From contig VZRS01002409.1 of the NCBI GenBank assembly GCA_013398055.1, positions 62,001 to 126,000 of the forward strand: 64,000 bases of DNA. The letters run 5' to 3'. This document shows positions 1 through 13,351 of this stretch, in pieces. This DNA is from Ifrita kowaldi. Its lineage: Eukaryota; Chordata; Aves; Passeriformes; Cinclosomatidae. The notes beneath the pieces were generated by a model. The model saw only the letters and a list, made by a program, of their open reading frames with translations. It ran no database searches and was not told the origin of the DNA. Numbering within the stretch: position 1 is the stretch's first letter; every line of letters starts with the position of its first letter. A program made the translations under genes and the position numbers.

Positions 1-3000
1 AGAGTGTTCAAAACATTTACCAATACTGAGCACTTTTAGCACTTTTATCGTGGTTGCATTGCTTTTTTGGCACCTAACATCCCGACCCTGCATGCCTCAG
101 GCTCATTGCCCAATCTAACAAAGTGTTTGCATTAAGCACAGTCAGAAAGTGGCAAGGGTGGAACCTGTTATTCCTGCCAGAGCTTTCCCTCCTCACAGCC
201 TCTCCTCTTCTTAGCAGAAATAGAGCTCTAAGTTCATCAAGGCTTGCTTCTCATTAACACTTAATAATGCCACTCCCGGATCTTCATGAAACATTCATCA
301 ACCTCACAAAACTCAGAAGACTGGCTTAAAAAATGTATGAGATTTTTATGATATTAAAAAAATTATGCATATGAGAATCTTTCAGTTGAACTCCAGGGTT
401 TTAAGTCTGTTTTTCATAAGGCTCAGTTTTTCAGTTTGGTTATGCCTGAGTAGGCTCTCCTCTGCAGCTAATTGGGTTAAACAGTTTCGTTTTCTAAGAA
501 ACACACATGCAAAACCAGTTGAAACTAGGGCCTGAAAAGAGCCACCAAGTAGCACAAAATGATGGATGAAACTGAAGCTGGGAAGAAGGGAAACTGTGGG
601 GAACCAGTGTTAGCATGTTGTGAAACAGGCAGCAAAAATGTTTGATTTCTGCTACCAGTGATCATGGAAATCGAGGAAACCTGCAATACATTGCAACTGA
701 GTTACAATTCCAAGCAGACAGAGCACTCAGAAGGGCAAGCATTTATAAAAGGCACAAACAAGCCAAACTGTTCTATACAATGCAGCAGTGGTGTTTTCCA
801 TGTCAGCTCTGGCTTCAGAATCAGCTATCAAGGAGAGAAGAGGGCAATTACATCAAGTTACAGGTTAATTCCCTGGCACCTGAGGCACTCCCCTTAGCAG
901 CACTTTTTACAGGCGTAGAAGGGAAGGAACCATGAGGCCTATTTCAGATTCATCCCCTTTTATACAGGGGGAACAGGCTGTGCAGGACTGACCAAGGCAA
1001 TCCTGGCACTATTTCACTGTGTCCACATGCTTCCCTTTCAGCCTTAGAGCAAAGCTGGAGAAGCAGAAGTTGTCATGGGCACAGTCACCTCATTCAAGTT
1101 ATTTTAACGTGGCACTTCAGCCCCTTTCTATCACATCCCAGAGAGAGGGACCCAATGGTCCCTTCCCCAAAGCTCCCCAGTGATGCCATCCCTGTGACTG
1201 CCTGGCCTCACAGATACCCCCACAGCTGTGGCACAGGCTCCGGGCCACAAGGAGACAAAAAAACACTTTTAGCCATTTTCAACACTGTTGCTCAGACAAA
1301 GAGGAAAACCCAAAACTGAAAAAATGGGCTCCTGTCATCATCCTTTGGGCTGAAGATGCCAAAACTTCTGCCTGTACCCCTGGAGGGTGTGACTGTGCAG
1401 CTCCCAGCCACGGGCAGCAGCAGGTATCGCAGGACAGACCCTACTGTGGTCACTAGGATGGGGGTGTGAGGCAGGAGGTACACAATCAAGTAGTCATCTG
1501 CTGTGGCTGAACATGAGAAAGTGTTAAAGTCTGCAGAGAAACTGCTGTTTTCTAAGAAAACTGTACTAACTATCTTTTTTCCCTACCAGGTACTCAAGTC
1601 ACAAGAGGATGAACAATCCATATGTAAGAGAGATGAATAATTGCTGGACTTACTAATGGCATTTGCTTTGGGCAGAAGGTCTCAGGATTCTATAATGGTT
1701 TTATTGCTCTGCTGACCTTGCAATCGATTGTTCTAATTAATAATTTCAATTAATATTAAAACCAGGTATTACTGCAGAGAAGTTATTTCCTGTACTTGCA
1801 GGAGACTCTTCATTGATGGGCTTATTCAAAGCAGAGTTCCCATTCAACAGGGCTCGTCTTTAAATTCATACACTATATTTTGAGATCCCTGCAGATAATA
1901 TTGATAATATCTGAAATACTCTTAAAAGGGAAAATAAAATAGAACATCTTTCAGTAATTCACATACATCATAGGTGAGTTTTGCAGAGTGCCTACATCAT
2001 TAAAGAAGATTAAACAAGACCTCTGCCTACAGTTTTGCTGAAATTTATCCCCTTCCCTTACAGAGAGAAGATTTCACTAACCAGAATAATGGAAAACAGC
2101 AAAAGATACCATTTTGCTTTGTCTGTATTTATATTAAGCAACCTTTTAAGAAAGCTTCAGCACCCCATGCTATGGAACAATCAGATCTAAGAACTGAAGG
2201 GGAAAAAAACCCAGTTTTCAGGAGGTTTGCGGAGGTGTGCTGGAGCTGTGCAGTTACAGGGACCTTATCATCCCCCCCACAGCCCCAGAGTGGGACCACA
2301 GCACAAAGCACAGCACCCCTCATCTGCTGCTGCAGGTGTGGAGGAAAGGAGGGCTTGGTGGTCTCAACGTGGGCACTCATGCCTCACGGCTCCTTCTGAA
2401 CTCAAGGATTTTGTGCCTCAAGTTCTCTTTTCCTCTGTGGGGATGATATTTCACCTCACAGGGATGTTGTAGAAATAAATTACCTAACTACAGAGAGTAG
2501 GGAGAGCCTGAGTAATGAGCGTGGGGAACAGGCCTGAGAGGAAATGAGTAATCCTGCCTCCAGAGCACAGCCTGGGCCACGCACAGTAAATAAGGCCTGG
2601 AGGCACATGAACAATGAGGTTAAATAAAATATTGAACAGCCACTCGTTAAGAGCAACATCAAGCCAGGGAGCCTTCCCACTCCCTGCTCGTGGTCATCTA
2701 CCACGGTAATCAGGGGCTGTATCCCTGTGTGTGTGTGCAAGAGGCAGAATCCAGGCTGCAGAGGCCACCTGGGTTCTGACAGTTCCTAGCTTTGGGATGA
2801 TTTATTATGCAATCTCAAGGTTATCTGCGTAGGCGTGTGTGTGTGAGGGGAAGCACTCGCCTCTCCTGCTGTCACAACATTCAAGGTGCAATGGATTAAG
2901 ACTTCTCCACAGACGCAGGGAGCCGCAGAGAGGGGATTTACTCACAACTTCACCAGTGATTTAATTCAGAGCCACACCATGTGGGTGTAATTACTCACTG

Positions 3001-3185
3001 TGAATGAGTTGCCTCCCATCCTGAAAAAGCCATCTGTGGAGCAGCCCGAGAGCTCTGTGCAGACAGTGTGGACCCACGCCTGCTACCACGTGTGAGCGAG
3101 GCACGGGTGGGAGGTGCAGGAGGGGCTGTGGCTGTGGCAGCAGGGCATGCACATGAAGGCAGAGGACCCGAGCCATCCCCGTTAC
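1..3185 (-). other. TMTC1 intron (partial, downstream of exon F)
   Basis: No exon, RNA gene or transposable element is recognisable. The stretch is AT-rich unique-looking sequence with short T- and A-runs and a brief TG run near 2727-2736. Short open frames on both strands near 2129-2472 have no recognisable protein character. The intron continues past the left edge. Confidence 0.75.
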
Positions 3186-3294
3186 CTGTTCAGCCAGCAG
3201 TGAGGCCAGGCTTGAGTAAGCATCTGCAAACTCTGGGCCGTACTTAATGGAGTCCCGTAGCAAGATTACAGCTTCCTCCTTCTTCCCTTGGGAC
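3186..3294 (-). CDS. TMTC1: TMTC1 internal exon F (TPR3 and start of TPR4)
   Basis: One leading base (completing Lys AA|G) and 36 codons, reading SQGKKEEAVILLRDSIKYG through SSLASLLAEQ. It completes TPR3 and carries helix A of TPR4 (ADAYSSLASLLAEQ). The match to TMTC1 is almost residue for residue as I recall the human sequence, which distinguishes it from TMTC2-4. The acceptor is TCCCTGCAG|G and the donor CAG|GTAACG, phase 0. The next expected residues (ERFKEAEEIYQ) are not found in 1-3185 on the minus strand, so the following exon lies beyond the left edge. The frame is intact. Confidence 0.95.
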
Positions 3295-5499
3295 CTGCAG
3301 GGAGGAGGAAAAAAAACCAGAAAGAAATATTCCTGTAAGTACATGTTTAGGGTTATCCCACTGATTAGCTACTTTAAAGAGACGTGGAAGTCCCCGGCTT
3401 GACCTTTTCAACAAAGACTAAATGATTCATTCACGCCTCCTCTCCACACTGTGAGTACCCAGCATCTCTTCAGCCCATCGCTGTCTCCAGCAGCTGGGAG
3501 GATAGAGGCTTTAATGAATCAATGCAGCTCAATCTGAAGGGAGGGTGCCGGGAGGATGGAGGCACTGTGATCTGGGAACAGGACATTCGCTCTCGCTTCA
3601 GCAGGCTGGAGACACTGTAACACTTCATTTCCTTTACTAAAACACCGAGGAGTCTCTGCATGTTCCTAGACAAGGGCTCTTACAGACCTACTTGCAACTC
3701 CGTTATTTTGAAATTAAAATATCTCCAAGTTAAATCTGCCTGGGATCTCTAAATGATTTCTTAGCAAGTCGATCATTAGGCTGGAGGAGTTCTGTTCTTC
3801 AGATCCTAAGGATTATGAACAGAGATAGCTGAGAGGTGGCTATGCTGATGAGCTAGTTTTTTTCCCCAGCATTGCTCTGCGTTTATTGCTATGGAAAATG
3901 GAAAAGGTTTGCCTTACAAAAATCTTGGGATGTTTATTTATTTGAGCTACAATTTCTCCAGTATCGCTCTGTATTTCTCTCCTTTGAAAAATGAGAAGGT
4001 TTCCTGAACAAACATCTAAGGATGTTTAGCTGAGCTGAAACAACATTTTCCTTGTGCTGGACATACAAAGAATACGAATAGCGGGGCTTAGAAAAAGAAA
4101 CAAAGGGCTCTGGGGAAACAGAAAATACGTGAACACCTTGCTGCTTTGGCCTTAGATTACATCTGAGTGGCATGGTCAAGTAACCAGATCTTGTTTATAA
4201 GGTGCAAATTTCAGCTGATAATATATGTGGCTTTCCAGATTTTTTTCCCTTTCTAGTTGTGTAACTGGAAGAATATTTTGCCTGTGCATTAAGCTAAGTA
4301 AAACCAGTTGTGCTGGTCTTTTTCTTCTTCCAGTGGTGGTGTTCCATATAAATTACACGAATGAAGCAAAAACAAATAAAGAACCACTTTTCTGCTACAC
4401 TAATTAAAGTCTAGCTAGCTTGTCAATTTATAAAACTTTGGGATCCCTTGGCTGGAGTTTCATGACACATTTTTATAAATCAAAACCAGATGACTGCTTT
4501 ATAAAGGTATTGATGTTTGGCAAAAAATGTAGGAAATGCCCGCTACAGAAATAAAAGGATTAAGTGATCCACTCAGCAGCAGTAAAAGTTCCCATTTAAC
4601 ACAAGCATTCACTCTGAACACGGGGCAGCCCTCTTAATCACTCTTTTATTCCAAAATGGCCTCTTTTTTTCTCCATTTGATCCAAGAACAATGTTTGTCT
4701 CCTGCAAGTGGGGGTAAAGAGGGAAAGATTATGGCATCTTTTTATGTGACAGACTGAATTGCATTAAAAAAAGCAGATCCAGTAGTTTCTCAGAGGGCTT
4801 AGGCCTGCAAGATACCAAGTGCTCTGGCCAAGCACTTAAATGTGTACTTAACTTTTATGTATGCAAGTTGAAAATTAATTACTGGTTGAAGTGCTTTCCT
4901 GGCTCAAGGCCAACACTTTGCAGGATCAAGGCCATCTCTTACATAAATCTCCTACAATTTGGGAGAGCAGAAAGCATTGAAAGAACAGTCCAATACACTA
5001 ATTTACCATGAACTGGGGATCTGGAGCAGGAATAGTTAGGTAATGTGTATCTTCACTGTGACAGAGAGAACAAATTCAACTGACACGAGCAATCTGTGAC
5101 CACTTACTCCAATTTTTACCCAAATTACCCTGTTTTATAATGGCCTCTCTTGACTCCCTCTCCCACCTGAGCTCACAGCCTTGCCTCTACAATCAGCATG
5201 CTCAAACTGAAAGCAAGGAACAGCTCTTTCCACCGAGAGCATCTCTTACATATTTTTGCAAGTGCCCCGCAGTTGCAGAAGCACCAGGTTAAACCACCCT
5301 GCCAAAGCCTGGTGATGCACAGGGCTCTTTGCACTGCAGCCAATTTCACATGCAACAGAGAGCAACCTAGGAATTAGTGCTCTAAATGACTTTGTGGCTC
5401 TCAGATTTTATTTTGTGAAGTTACTTAGACTGTATTAAAGCCAGAAACACAGAACTCAACAAAGGCTCCGCAACTGTTCTGAACAAATTTTTACAATGT

Positions 5500-5785
5500 T
5501 ACTGAGAAGCCAGAGCCAAACTCTTCTCGGAGGTGCACAGTGAGAGGACAAGAGGCAACAGATGCCAGAGTAGGAACATGGGACATCCTGACCAGATATA
5601 AGGAAAAATATTTTTCACCACAAGTGTGGTCAAACACTGGAACAGGTCGCACAGAGAGATTGTGGCATCTCTGTCCTTGGAGGCGTCCAGGATTCAGCTG
5701 GACACAGCCCTGAGCAATCTGATCCAATCAGACTTGCTCTGAGCAGCTAGCTTGATCTCCAGATGATCTCCAGAGACCTTAACTT
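5500..5785 (+). mobile_element. CR1 LINE 3' fragment (first copy)
   Basis: The sequence follows the CR1 3' region: GTGAGAGGACAAGAGGCAAC, then AACACTGGAACAGGTCGC, AGATTGTGGCATCTCTGTCC, CTGGACACAGCCCTGAGCAA and GATGATCTCCAGAGACCTTA. It is diverged, truncated at its 5' end, and lacks a clean terminal ATTCTATG repeat. It lies antisense to the host gene. Confidence 0.85.
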
Positions 5786-6100
5786 ATAGTAGTAACCTAA
5801 GCTATCTTTTCAATCTGCTGCAAAAATTAGACTGCCAGAGTGTGGGGGGGTTTCTAACCACAGTCTCCAATGTGTATGGGATNACCAGGTTAAACCACCC
5901 TGCCAAAGCCTGGTGATGCACAGGGCTCTTTGCACTGCAGCCAATTTCACATGCAACAGAGAGCAACCTAGGAATTAGTGCTCTAAATGACTTTGTGGCT
6001 CTCAGATTTTATTTTGTGAAGTTACTTAGACTGTATTAAAGCCAGAAACACAGAACTCAACAAAGGCTCCACAACTGTTCTGAACAAATTTTTACAATGT

Positions 6101-6386
6101 TACTGAGAAGCCAGAGCCAAACTCTTCTCGGAGGTGCACAGTGAGAGGACAAGAGGCAACAGATGCCAGAGTAGGAACATGGGACATCCTGACCAGATAT
6201 AAGGAAAAATATTTTTCACCACAAGTGTGGTCAAACACTGGAACAGGTCGCACAGAGAGATTGTGGCATCTCTGTCCTTGGAGGCGTCCAGGATTCAGCT
6301 GGACACAGCCCTGAGCAATCTGATCCAATCAGACTTGCTCTGAGCAGCTAGCTTGATCTCCAGATGATCTCCAGAGACCTTAACTT
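6101..6386 (+). mobile_element. CR1 LINE 3' fragment (second copy, within duplication)
   Basis: This is the same CR1 fragment as at 5500-5785, repeated because it lies inside the 600-bp duplicated block; it is not an independent insertion. Confidence 0.85.
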
Positions 6387-9300
6387 ATAGTAGTAACCTA
6401 AGTTATCTTTTCAATCTGCTGCAAAAATTAGACTGCCAGAGTTTGGGGGGGTTTCTAACCACAGTCTCCAATGTGTATGGGATACTGAGGGATCCCTACA
6501 GCACTTTGTGAGACACAGAGTATCCTGCAGAGACCATTCAGAAAGCCAGATGCAGTATCACTGAACATCACCACTCACTCTGCTTCTGAATGAAAGGAAG
6601 GAATGTTTCACTAGCTAAAAGGTCCTAAATCTCCATACATGTAATCTCTATCTGATGTTCTTCAGCATCTCCAGGCAGTTCCACAAGCCTGTGTCAGCAC
6701 ACTCACATACATCCAGAAGCCTGTATCAGAGAGGGCAGACAGTCCTTCGGCTTCTGAATAGATGGGTTTGCTAAACTGAGACTAAATCACAACAACAAAC
6801 ACCCGGGACACGTTGTATGTTACTCTGCATCTAGAAGAGAATCAGTCCTTTGAGTAAACTCAAGACCCAGTGGAGATAGTTTCTAGGCATTTCACTTTCC
6901 CCTTGGAAGTGAAGCCATAACACCCTCAAAGCACGTGAGAGTTCTGAGGTTTTTCTTCATAAGGAAAAGTGCACTGAATATTGCAGTGCTTTAGGTGTGG
7001 ATTGATACGGTACCACAAATAAGAAGATCTTATCCATTCTTCCTGCAACAGAAAGCTGAGATTGATATTTATTTCAAACATTCATAATATTTTATTTCTT
7101 GTCTCTTTGCAGAACAACCCACAGGCTATAAATTTGTGAGGTATTCTGAATGATATTTATCTGTATCTCAGCAAACCTGAGTTTATACAGAGGAGACAAA
7201 TACTCAAAACACAAGAAAGCAGCATCAGGCTGCTCTGTGTCACTGATCACAGACCATGAAAGCAGAGAGATTTCTCACTTTCAGGTACACCATCTTTTGG
7301 GTCTATTTTAAGTAAGAAATCTGTTGGCATTGTTTAATTATCTAGTCTCCAATATTTATATTAGGCACAAAAATGATGACAAACAACTTTATTTTAGGAT
7401 ATGTAAACAAAACCAGAGGCTTATGCAGCCATTACCCTGCAATACTTCCTGAGAACATTCATCTTCTGGCACATAGCTGTCTTCTTTATGTGCAAACAGA
7501 AAATGGAAACATCATTTTTCATCTACGACTTCCACAGAAAACAACTTCAAAATTCCAGCCTGTGTCCTCAAAACAGTTTTTTACTCAAGTTTAAATCACA
7601 TGCAATGGACACTTAAATAACTTATTTGCATGGAATAACGAAAGGCAGATTCCCACATGGGAATGGCAAACCCATCCTTCCAAAATCCTGGACTTCCCTC
7701 TTCTTAGTACTCCAGAGAAGATGAAATCTAACATCCACCATGAGATTTGCACACTATGAGCAGGGATGAGTACAAGGAACTCAACAGAATTCAACTGGGA
7801 ATTCCCCATGCCAGACAATTTCATTACATGTCCCAGTACCAGCAGTGCTGTTACTGGACGTGGCTGAAGTGTTGCAGATCTGTCTCTTCCTGATCTGCAC
7901 CATGCTCTGAAGCCTTTGTAAAGAGGACAGAAAATGTTTTTATTGCTTGACCATTTATCTTCTCTCTGACATATGTTTAAAAATCAAAACACTCTTCGTA
8001 ATGTCTCATAGTACAGCCAGAAAGTAATATCTGCCTGTAATATTCTGCAGATTTCCACTTAATTTCATTTATTTCCCATATTATACTAGCATTTAGTGTC
8101 TGCAGAATACTGGCTGCCATATATATATACATTTATATATAGATATGAAAGGATAATTTGGAGACACAGGTAGAAAATATAAATAAAGACATTATTTATA
8201 CTTTGCTAAGCTGCTGGATCATCCAGGAAAGGTGCTGGCCAAAGGGTTTGGGATACCATTTTATGGGAGACATTCAGATAGGATCTGCCCACGCAGCATC
8301 TGCTCTACATTTGTGTTAATTCCTCCACTGTGAACTCCACCTATTTTTCAGCAGGTTTTTTAAAGCTGAACAGGGAGATGAGGGCACCCAGCTTCCAATG
8401 CATTTGGATAATTGGATAATTTGGATATTGCTGTGTCCAGATGCCCTACCTTGTTTTGGAAGCCCAAAGGAAGGTTAAAAAAGGGAGCAAATGGATGTGG
8501 GAAAAGGGCAGGTGGATCCTGAGTGCTTTCTTTTGACAAGTTTAGCACAAGCATCACACACATTTAACATACTGCAAAATGTGGCACCACAGAAGGATGC
8601 AGAGCACTTACAATCCAACAGGACACACAATATCTTAAGTACCACATTGTGAAAAACATGACATATTGCACAGAAAACAAACAGCAGTTCTAAGAAATTT
8701 TCCCCACATGTCTCCTTTGTGCTTTTCCAGTGCAACAAATCCAGTTTTTATCCATCTGCTGGGTCATAAGAGCCCACTGACAGGCCAGATTTAAGCATAA
8801 TTGACATGGGATGTCCTGGTGCTCCTTCTGAATTAGATCCTTTTGTATTAATATTTTATATAAAAAAAATAAAAAAACAAAATGTAGCAGCGAATAATAA
8901 CTAAGGCACACATTATTGTTTAAAAGGCAATATATATTTTTAAACACCATTGCCACCTAAAATGATTTTCAATCAACCAAATTTGATGAATAATACAAAG
9001 ACCTTTCATTTCTCTTGTGATAAGACTATACCATTTTCCTTCCTTGTGAGTATATCCAGTAAAGCACTTACCTACTTTCTATTTAAGATTACTCATTTCC
9101 CACATTCTAACCTCAAACCACCAGGTTTACTTGTAATATTACTCTGATAATTTCTCTGCTACTGAACAGACCAGGTAGAACTTCAGCAGCCGACTTAATA
9201 TCCTTTATACAAATCCACACTCAAAGTCACATTGCAGGACCAGAAAGATCAAGTTTTAATGACACAGTGCCACTTTAAGACCAGTCCCACACTAAGCCTG

Positions 9301-10209
9301 TCATGGTATAACCAGCACAAAGCCCAGTCTGCTCTAAAAGATTTACCAAGACCTATTATCAGCAAAATAAGAGCAGTTCATATCAGCAAAAAAGTACTTT
9401 CACTGCTGTAGTTTATGGAGTTCTGTCAGCAAATACCACAATATCCTCACAAAAACAAGGACCTTTCTGCTGGTGCTAAATGGAGATCTTTTATTTTTTT
9501 AATTGAACCCTTTGCAGATCTTATCATACTGGCTTCTTGTACAGATCTAAGTTTAGTCTTTAGATGTGGTTAGTCAAATTAATTTGCATGATTATGATTG
9601 TCTGCTATTCTCCTTGCTAAAGCCTGACACTCTAAATAACAAGGAGTGAAATAATGAGCTCATCAACTTGTTTTTAACCACACAGGGATGTGAACCAGCC
9701 TTCCCCTCAAATCCGGACCTACCTGCTCTGCAAGGGAATGAATCCTCTGATGCTCTGAGCATCTCAGCATAAGGTGCTTATGCCTGAACTACACAACTTT
9801 CCAAACAGCTAATGAGGAGAAGTGGGAACTTGCAGAGAGAGAGTTTTTTGATTAGCTTGGCATCTGATGCCTGCCTTTGAACAATACAGCTTCCTCCCCT
9901 GGAAAGGTTTACACATCTCCGCCAAGATGGGGATCTCAGGTGACTAGCTGGGTTTAGGCAACTCATTTCTGATGCCTGTTTTGGAACAAGTAAATTTCCT
10001 ACAACTGAAACACACTTGCAAACAGCACCTGGAGTGATGTGGCAGACAGCACAAGGATATCCAAACTAAGCCTCACCTTTGTGCTGGCACTTCTGGATAG
10101 CACTAAGAAATAACACCATCTCTTCACCAGCTGGCAGAAAAAAACTACTTTGGTGATGTGTGTGGAGGCAGTGTGAATTTTCTTGGTGCCAGACCTGCAT
10201 TCAACTTAC

Positions 10210-10353
10210 TTGAGCAGGTTGCCAAGGTTGAAGAGAGCTCGGTTGTGCTGAGGGTTGAGCTGCAGGGCCCGTCTGTAGTAGTCCTTTGCCTCCACCACGT
10301 CTTTGGTCAACGTCCCCAGGTTGTTGAGAGCACTTGCGTGACGAGGGTACAGC
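10210..10353 (-). CDS. TMTC1: TMTC1 internal exon E (end of TPR1, TPR2, start of TPR3)
   Basis: One leading base, 47 codons and two trailing bases, reading LYPRHASALNNLGTLTKD through HNRALFNLGNLL. It completes TPR1 (LYPRH), encodes TPR2 (ASALNNLGTLTKD...YYRRALQLNPQH), and starts TPR3 (NRALFNLGNLLK). TPR2 is about 31 residues rather than the canonical 34, because the turn between helices (DVVEAKDYY) is short; the same shortness is present in the human protein as I recall it, so it is a family trait and not a lesion. The acceptor is TTTTTCCCAG|G and the donor CTCAA|GTAAGT, both close to consensus. Introns of 14.6 kb and 6.9 kb flank it. Confidence 0.95.
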
Positions 10354-13351
10354 CTGGGAAAAATGAAATCCCAAGTTACAGATGCTCATTAATTGACAAA
10401 TAAAGCTGAAGTCACTGACTCTGCCACCAATGCTGTTTGGCACTCAATAAAGGGATGAATGTCAGCTAAAAATCCCTGTTTTCCCTTAATTTGCTGCAGG
10501 TCAGATGCAATCCTGAGGACCCTTTTCAACTCCCAAACAGATCAGATCTCCTCCTATGGTTCCTATATATCTCCAGGGCAAAATGGAACACTGAACAGCT
10601 TTGAAAACCTATCTTACCCTTCAAGCAAAAGGCATAGTGACTAAAGCAGCCTGTTTTTATTCACAGTGCTTTTGCAACAAGCAAGAACTGCCTTGTCAAA
10701 AAATGTTTCCAATGGAAATATGTTTTGATATATACAGAATCCAACACAACACCATTTAAAATTATTTGTTGGGTTTTTTAAATGATTTTTTTTCACAATA
10801 AAAGTGATAATAAAGTGCAAAAGGAGACCTGAAATCAGCTGTTGAACAATGCTTTCAGGACCAAGCAAAATGATAAAAGAATAAATAAAAGATAAAAGAA
10901 TATGAAACCAGACTGCTTAACAGTATGAATTCTCTAAGCTTCTTGCAGCATTTGGTTCCTTTTATCTGACCTGTTGATCTTTACATCTGCCTGTTTCAGC
11001 TACCAGATTACATATTCAGCCCAATGCATCTCTGTTAAAATTCTCCACGAATTAAGCAGCAGGTCATGGTCCATTCAGCAGTTTAAACTCTCAAAGTTGT
11101 GCTCCTACATAAATATTTTAGTTTGTAGATTTTTCACCAGAAAACTCCAGAGGTGGAAGCGATCCAGGGCAAGATTTAAGTATCCAGGACCCTTTGTGTG
11201 ATAAGTAGGTGAAAACTGAGGGTCATTATGATAAGGAAATAAATTTCTGACAGATGCCTACAGAGGTCCCTGGAGACCAGCTGTGTGAGAAGGTCTCATG
11301 CTCTAGGACAAGTCATCTGACAGTTCTTTGCCTTAGGTCCCTGATCATGGGAAAGTGATGTGGATAATGACATTAAAAGTAGTTGGCCACGAAAGTACAG
11401 GGTACAGCATGAGAAGGGGCATTTAAAGGAAGAAGGGATTAAGACTCTATAGTATAGCCTGACTAAAGTTTGCAACTGTTTTTAATCCAAGACTTTCCAT
11501 GGTGGGTTTTTTTTTTCTTTGCCTGGAGTTTTTCACTATGTCGGTTCAGCCCTGGGATTTTCTGTGCTTAAGTACCATGAATAATTTAGCATTTTATACA
11601 CTGCTGCAACATTTGTATCAGTCACATTTTCACTCCACAGCTCATAAATGATTTTGGCAAGGTCTTATTTGGGGGTGAAGCTGGAAACATTCAAGGGAAC
11701 TCTGGGAGAAATGGGTGTGCACCACTAACAAAAGCAGGATGTTTCCTACCATTAAGTAAGAGAAAAGCCCAAAGTCCTTTTTCCACCTAGCAAACAAGGA
11801 CTGCAAAGCCACAGATTTGAGGAGAAATTATTCAGGGGTGCAGCCATGTGTGCTTTTTAAAAAGTGGCCTGTTATAATAACAAAAGATAAATGTAGCAGC
11901 CACCATTCATAGTAAATAAAGACCACAGAGTGCCAACATCCCTCCCACACAGATGAGCATCCCGTCTCTCAGAGGTCACCACTTCTGCTGCAAGCCCTCA
12001 GGTGCACTGCCCAGTGTCCCCACTCACCCTTGCCACCTGCATTTGCTGCTCAAGTGACTTGTGAAGAGACCCCTACCTGAACTTGTCACAGAGTAGGAAA
12101 TTCATGGTGAGAACGGCAGCTGACATAGAAATAGCACCACTTTGCATCGCTGAAGCTCCCCAGTGAGCCTGATGCATTTTGGGAGGTGAGAGGCTTCCTG
12201 TGCTTGGAGAAGCACCAGTAAAAGACAAGATGATGATGAGGGTGCAGGGTGGAGTCTTGACCTTGGCCCTCAAACCCATCTGTCATCTAGTCTAAGTCTC
12301 TCCAGGCTGGGAGAAATGTGTTCCAGAACAACAGCAGGGGAGGAAAAGAAAGAAAAGGGCCAAGCTTGCTTGCTCTTCAGCACTTGGAATGCAGCTCTGT
12401 GCGATACCTTGACCAGACTGTTGAGCAAAGAACATCTTAGGGCAAACGACCAAGGGCTCAGTCTCGTTTCCCATTTCCTCCATGGGATTTTGACATTGTT
12501 TTGGACCAAGAGAAAGCTCTGGGAGTTGCATTTTTGAGCCTTTTTAACCAGAAGGCTATGATAAAAGCGTGCACTATTTCTGTCAGTACTCACACATAAA
12601 ACAGCGCTAATATTTGACATGAAGTCACTTGAGTTATGAGTGGGCAAAAGGATTTCAGACAATTCTTGGGAAAGTCAGAAACAGATTAATATTTTACAGC
12701 CCTAAACCTGATGGTTTTTCTCTCAAACTTTCAGAAATTAATTCTGTTCTTGGCCTTCAGTGCTCCTATGGCATTTTAGGCCCAGGAGATTTGCTTGCAC
12801 CAATTTGGAGTGGAATGAAAACTCAAGATTAAAAAAGGGGACTGATTTCACCTTTAAAGTGCACAGTTCTGACCAGCAGCTCCATAAATACACTTCCGAG
12901 CTCAGTGCTAAAACCTCTCAACAGCAAATCACAGCAAGTCTCCCTTGTATCCTGGGCTCTATTTCTTGTGTTTTACATTTATTCATTACATCTCATTGCC
13001 CTTTCCAAGAAATGTAAGTGAAAACCCAGAACCTCAGCAAGCACAAATTGTCTGTTTAAACCCGCTTAGCATCTGGCCTGAAGAACTTATGACATCTGCA
13101 ATTTTACATGTCTGAACAAAAGTTAAGAGAAATTCTGACCGCAGCAAGATAAGGCAGTGGTGTTGGGCTTTGCCACTAGGGCTCAGCTCTTTTATTTCTC
13201 TCCAAATATTTAATTTGGAATATTGCTTTATTATGGTGGTAGAGCAAGCTGCCACTCAACTGAGTTCAGCAGAACAACCAAACCTAAGAGAGCATCACCT
13301 CTGGTAAAGTAACCAGAGCCATAGTCTGAGCCCATGACCATCCATGCCGTT

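Larger units (their letters stand above)
5283..6483. repeat. 600-bp near-identical direct duplication joined by one N
   Basis: Positions 5283-5882 and 5884-6483 align without gaps at a constant offset of 601, with only three substitutions (5470 G versus 6071 A; 5802 C versus 6403 T; 5842 G versus 6443 T), so about 99.5% identity. The two copies meet at the only ambiguous base in the window, N at 5883. That fits two overlapping contig ends, or two haplotypes, that were scaffolded side by side and not merged. A true recent tandem duplication is the alternative but is less likely given the N. Confidence 0.97.
3295..10209 (-). other. TMTC1 intron between exons E and F (6,915 bp as assembled)
   Basis: It contains the 600-bp duplication at 5283-6483 with its embedded CR1 fragments, and short AT-rich stretches (8118-8145 TA-rich; 8403-8430 three imperfect copies of a TTGGATAA-like unit). 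If the duplication is an assembly artefact, the true intron is about 600 bp shorter. The remaining sequence shows nothing recognisable. Confidence 0.8.

Noticed and set aside
5491..6328. Two identical 78-codon minus-strand open frames (5491-5727 and 6092-6328)
   Set aside because: They are antisense readings of a CR1 3' fragment doubled by the 600-bp block, not paralogous genes.
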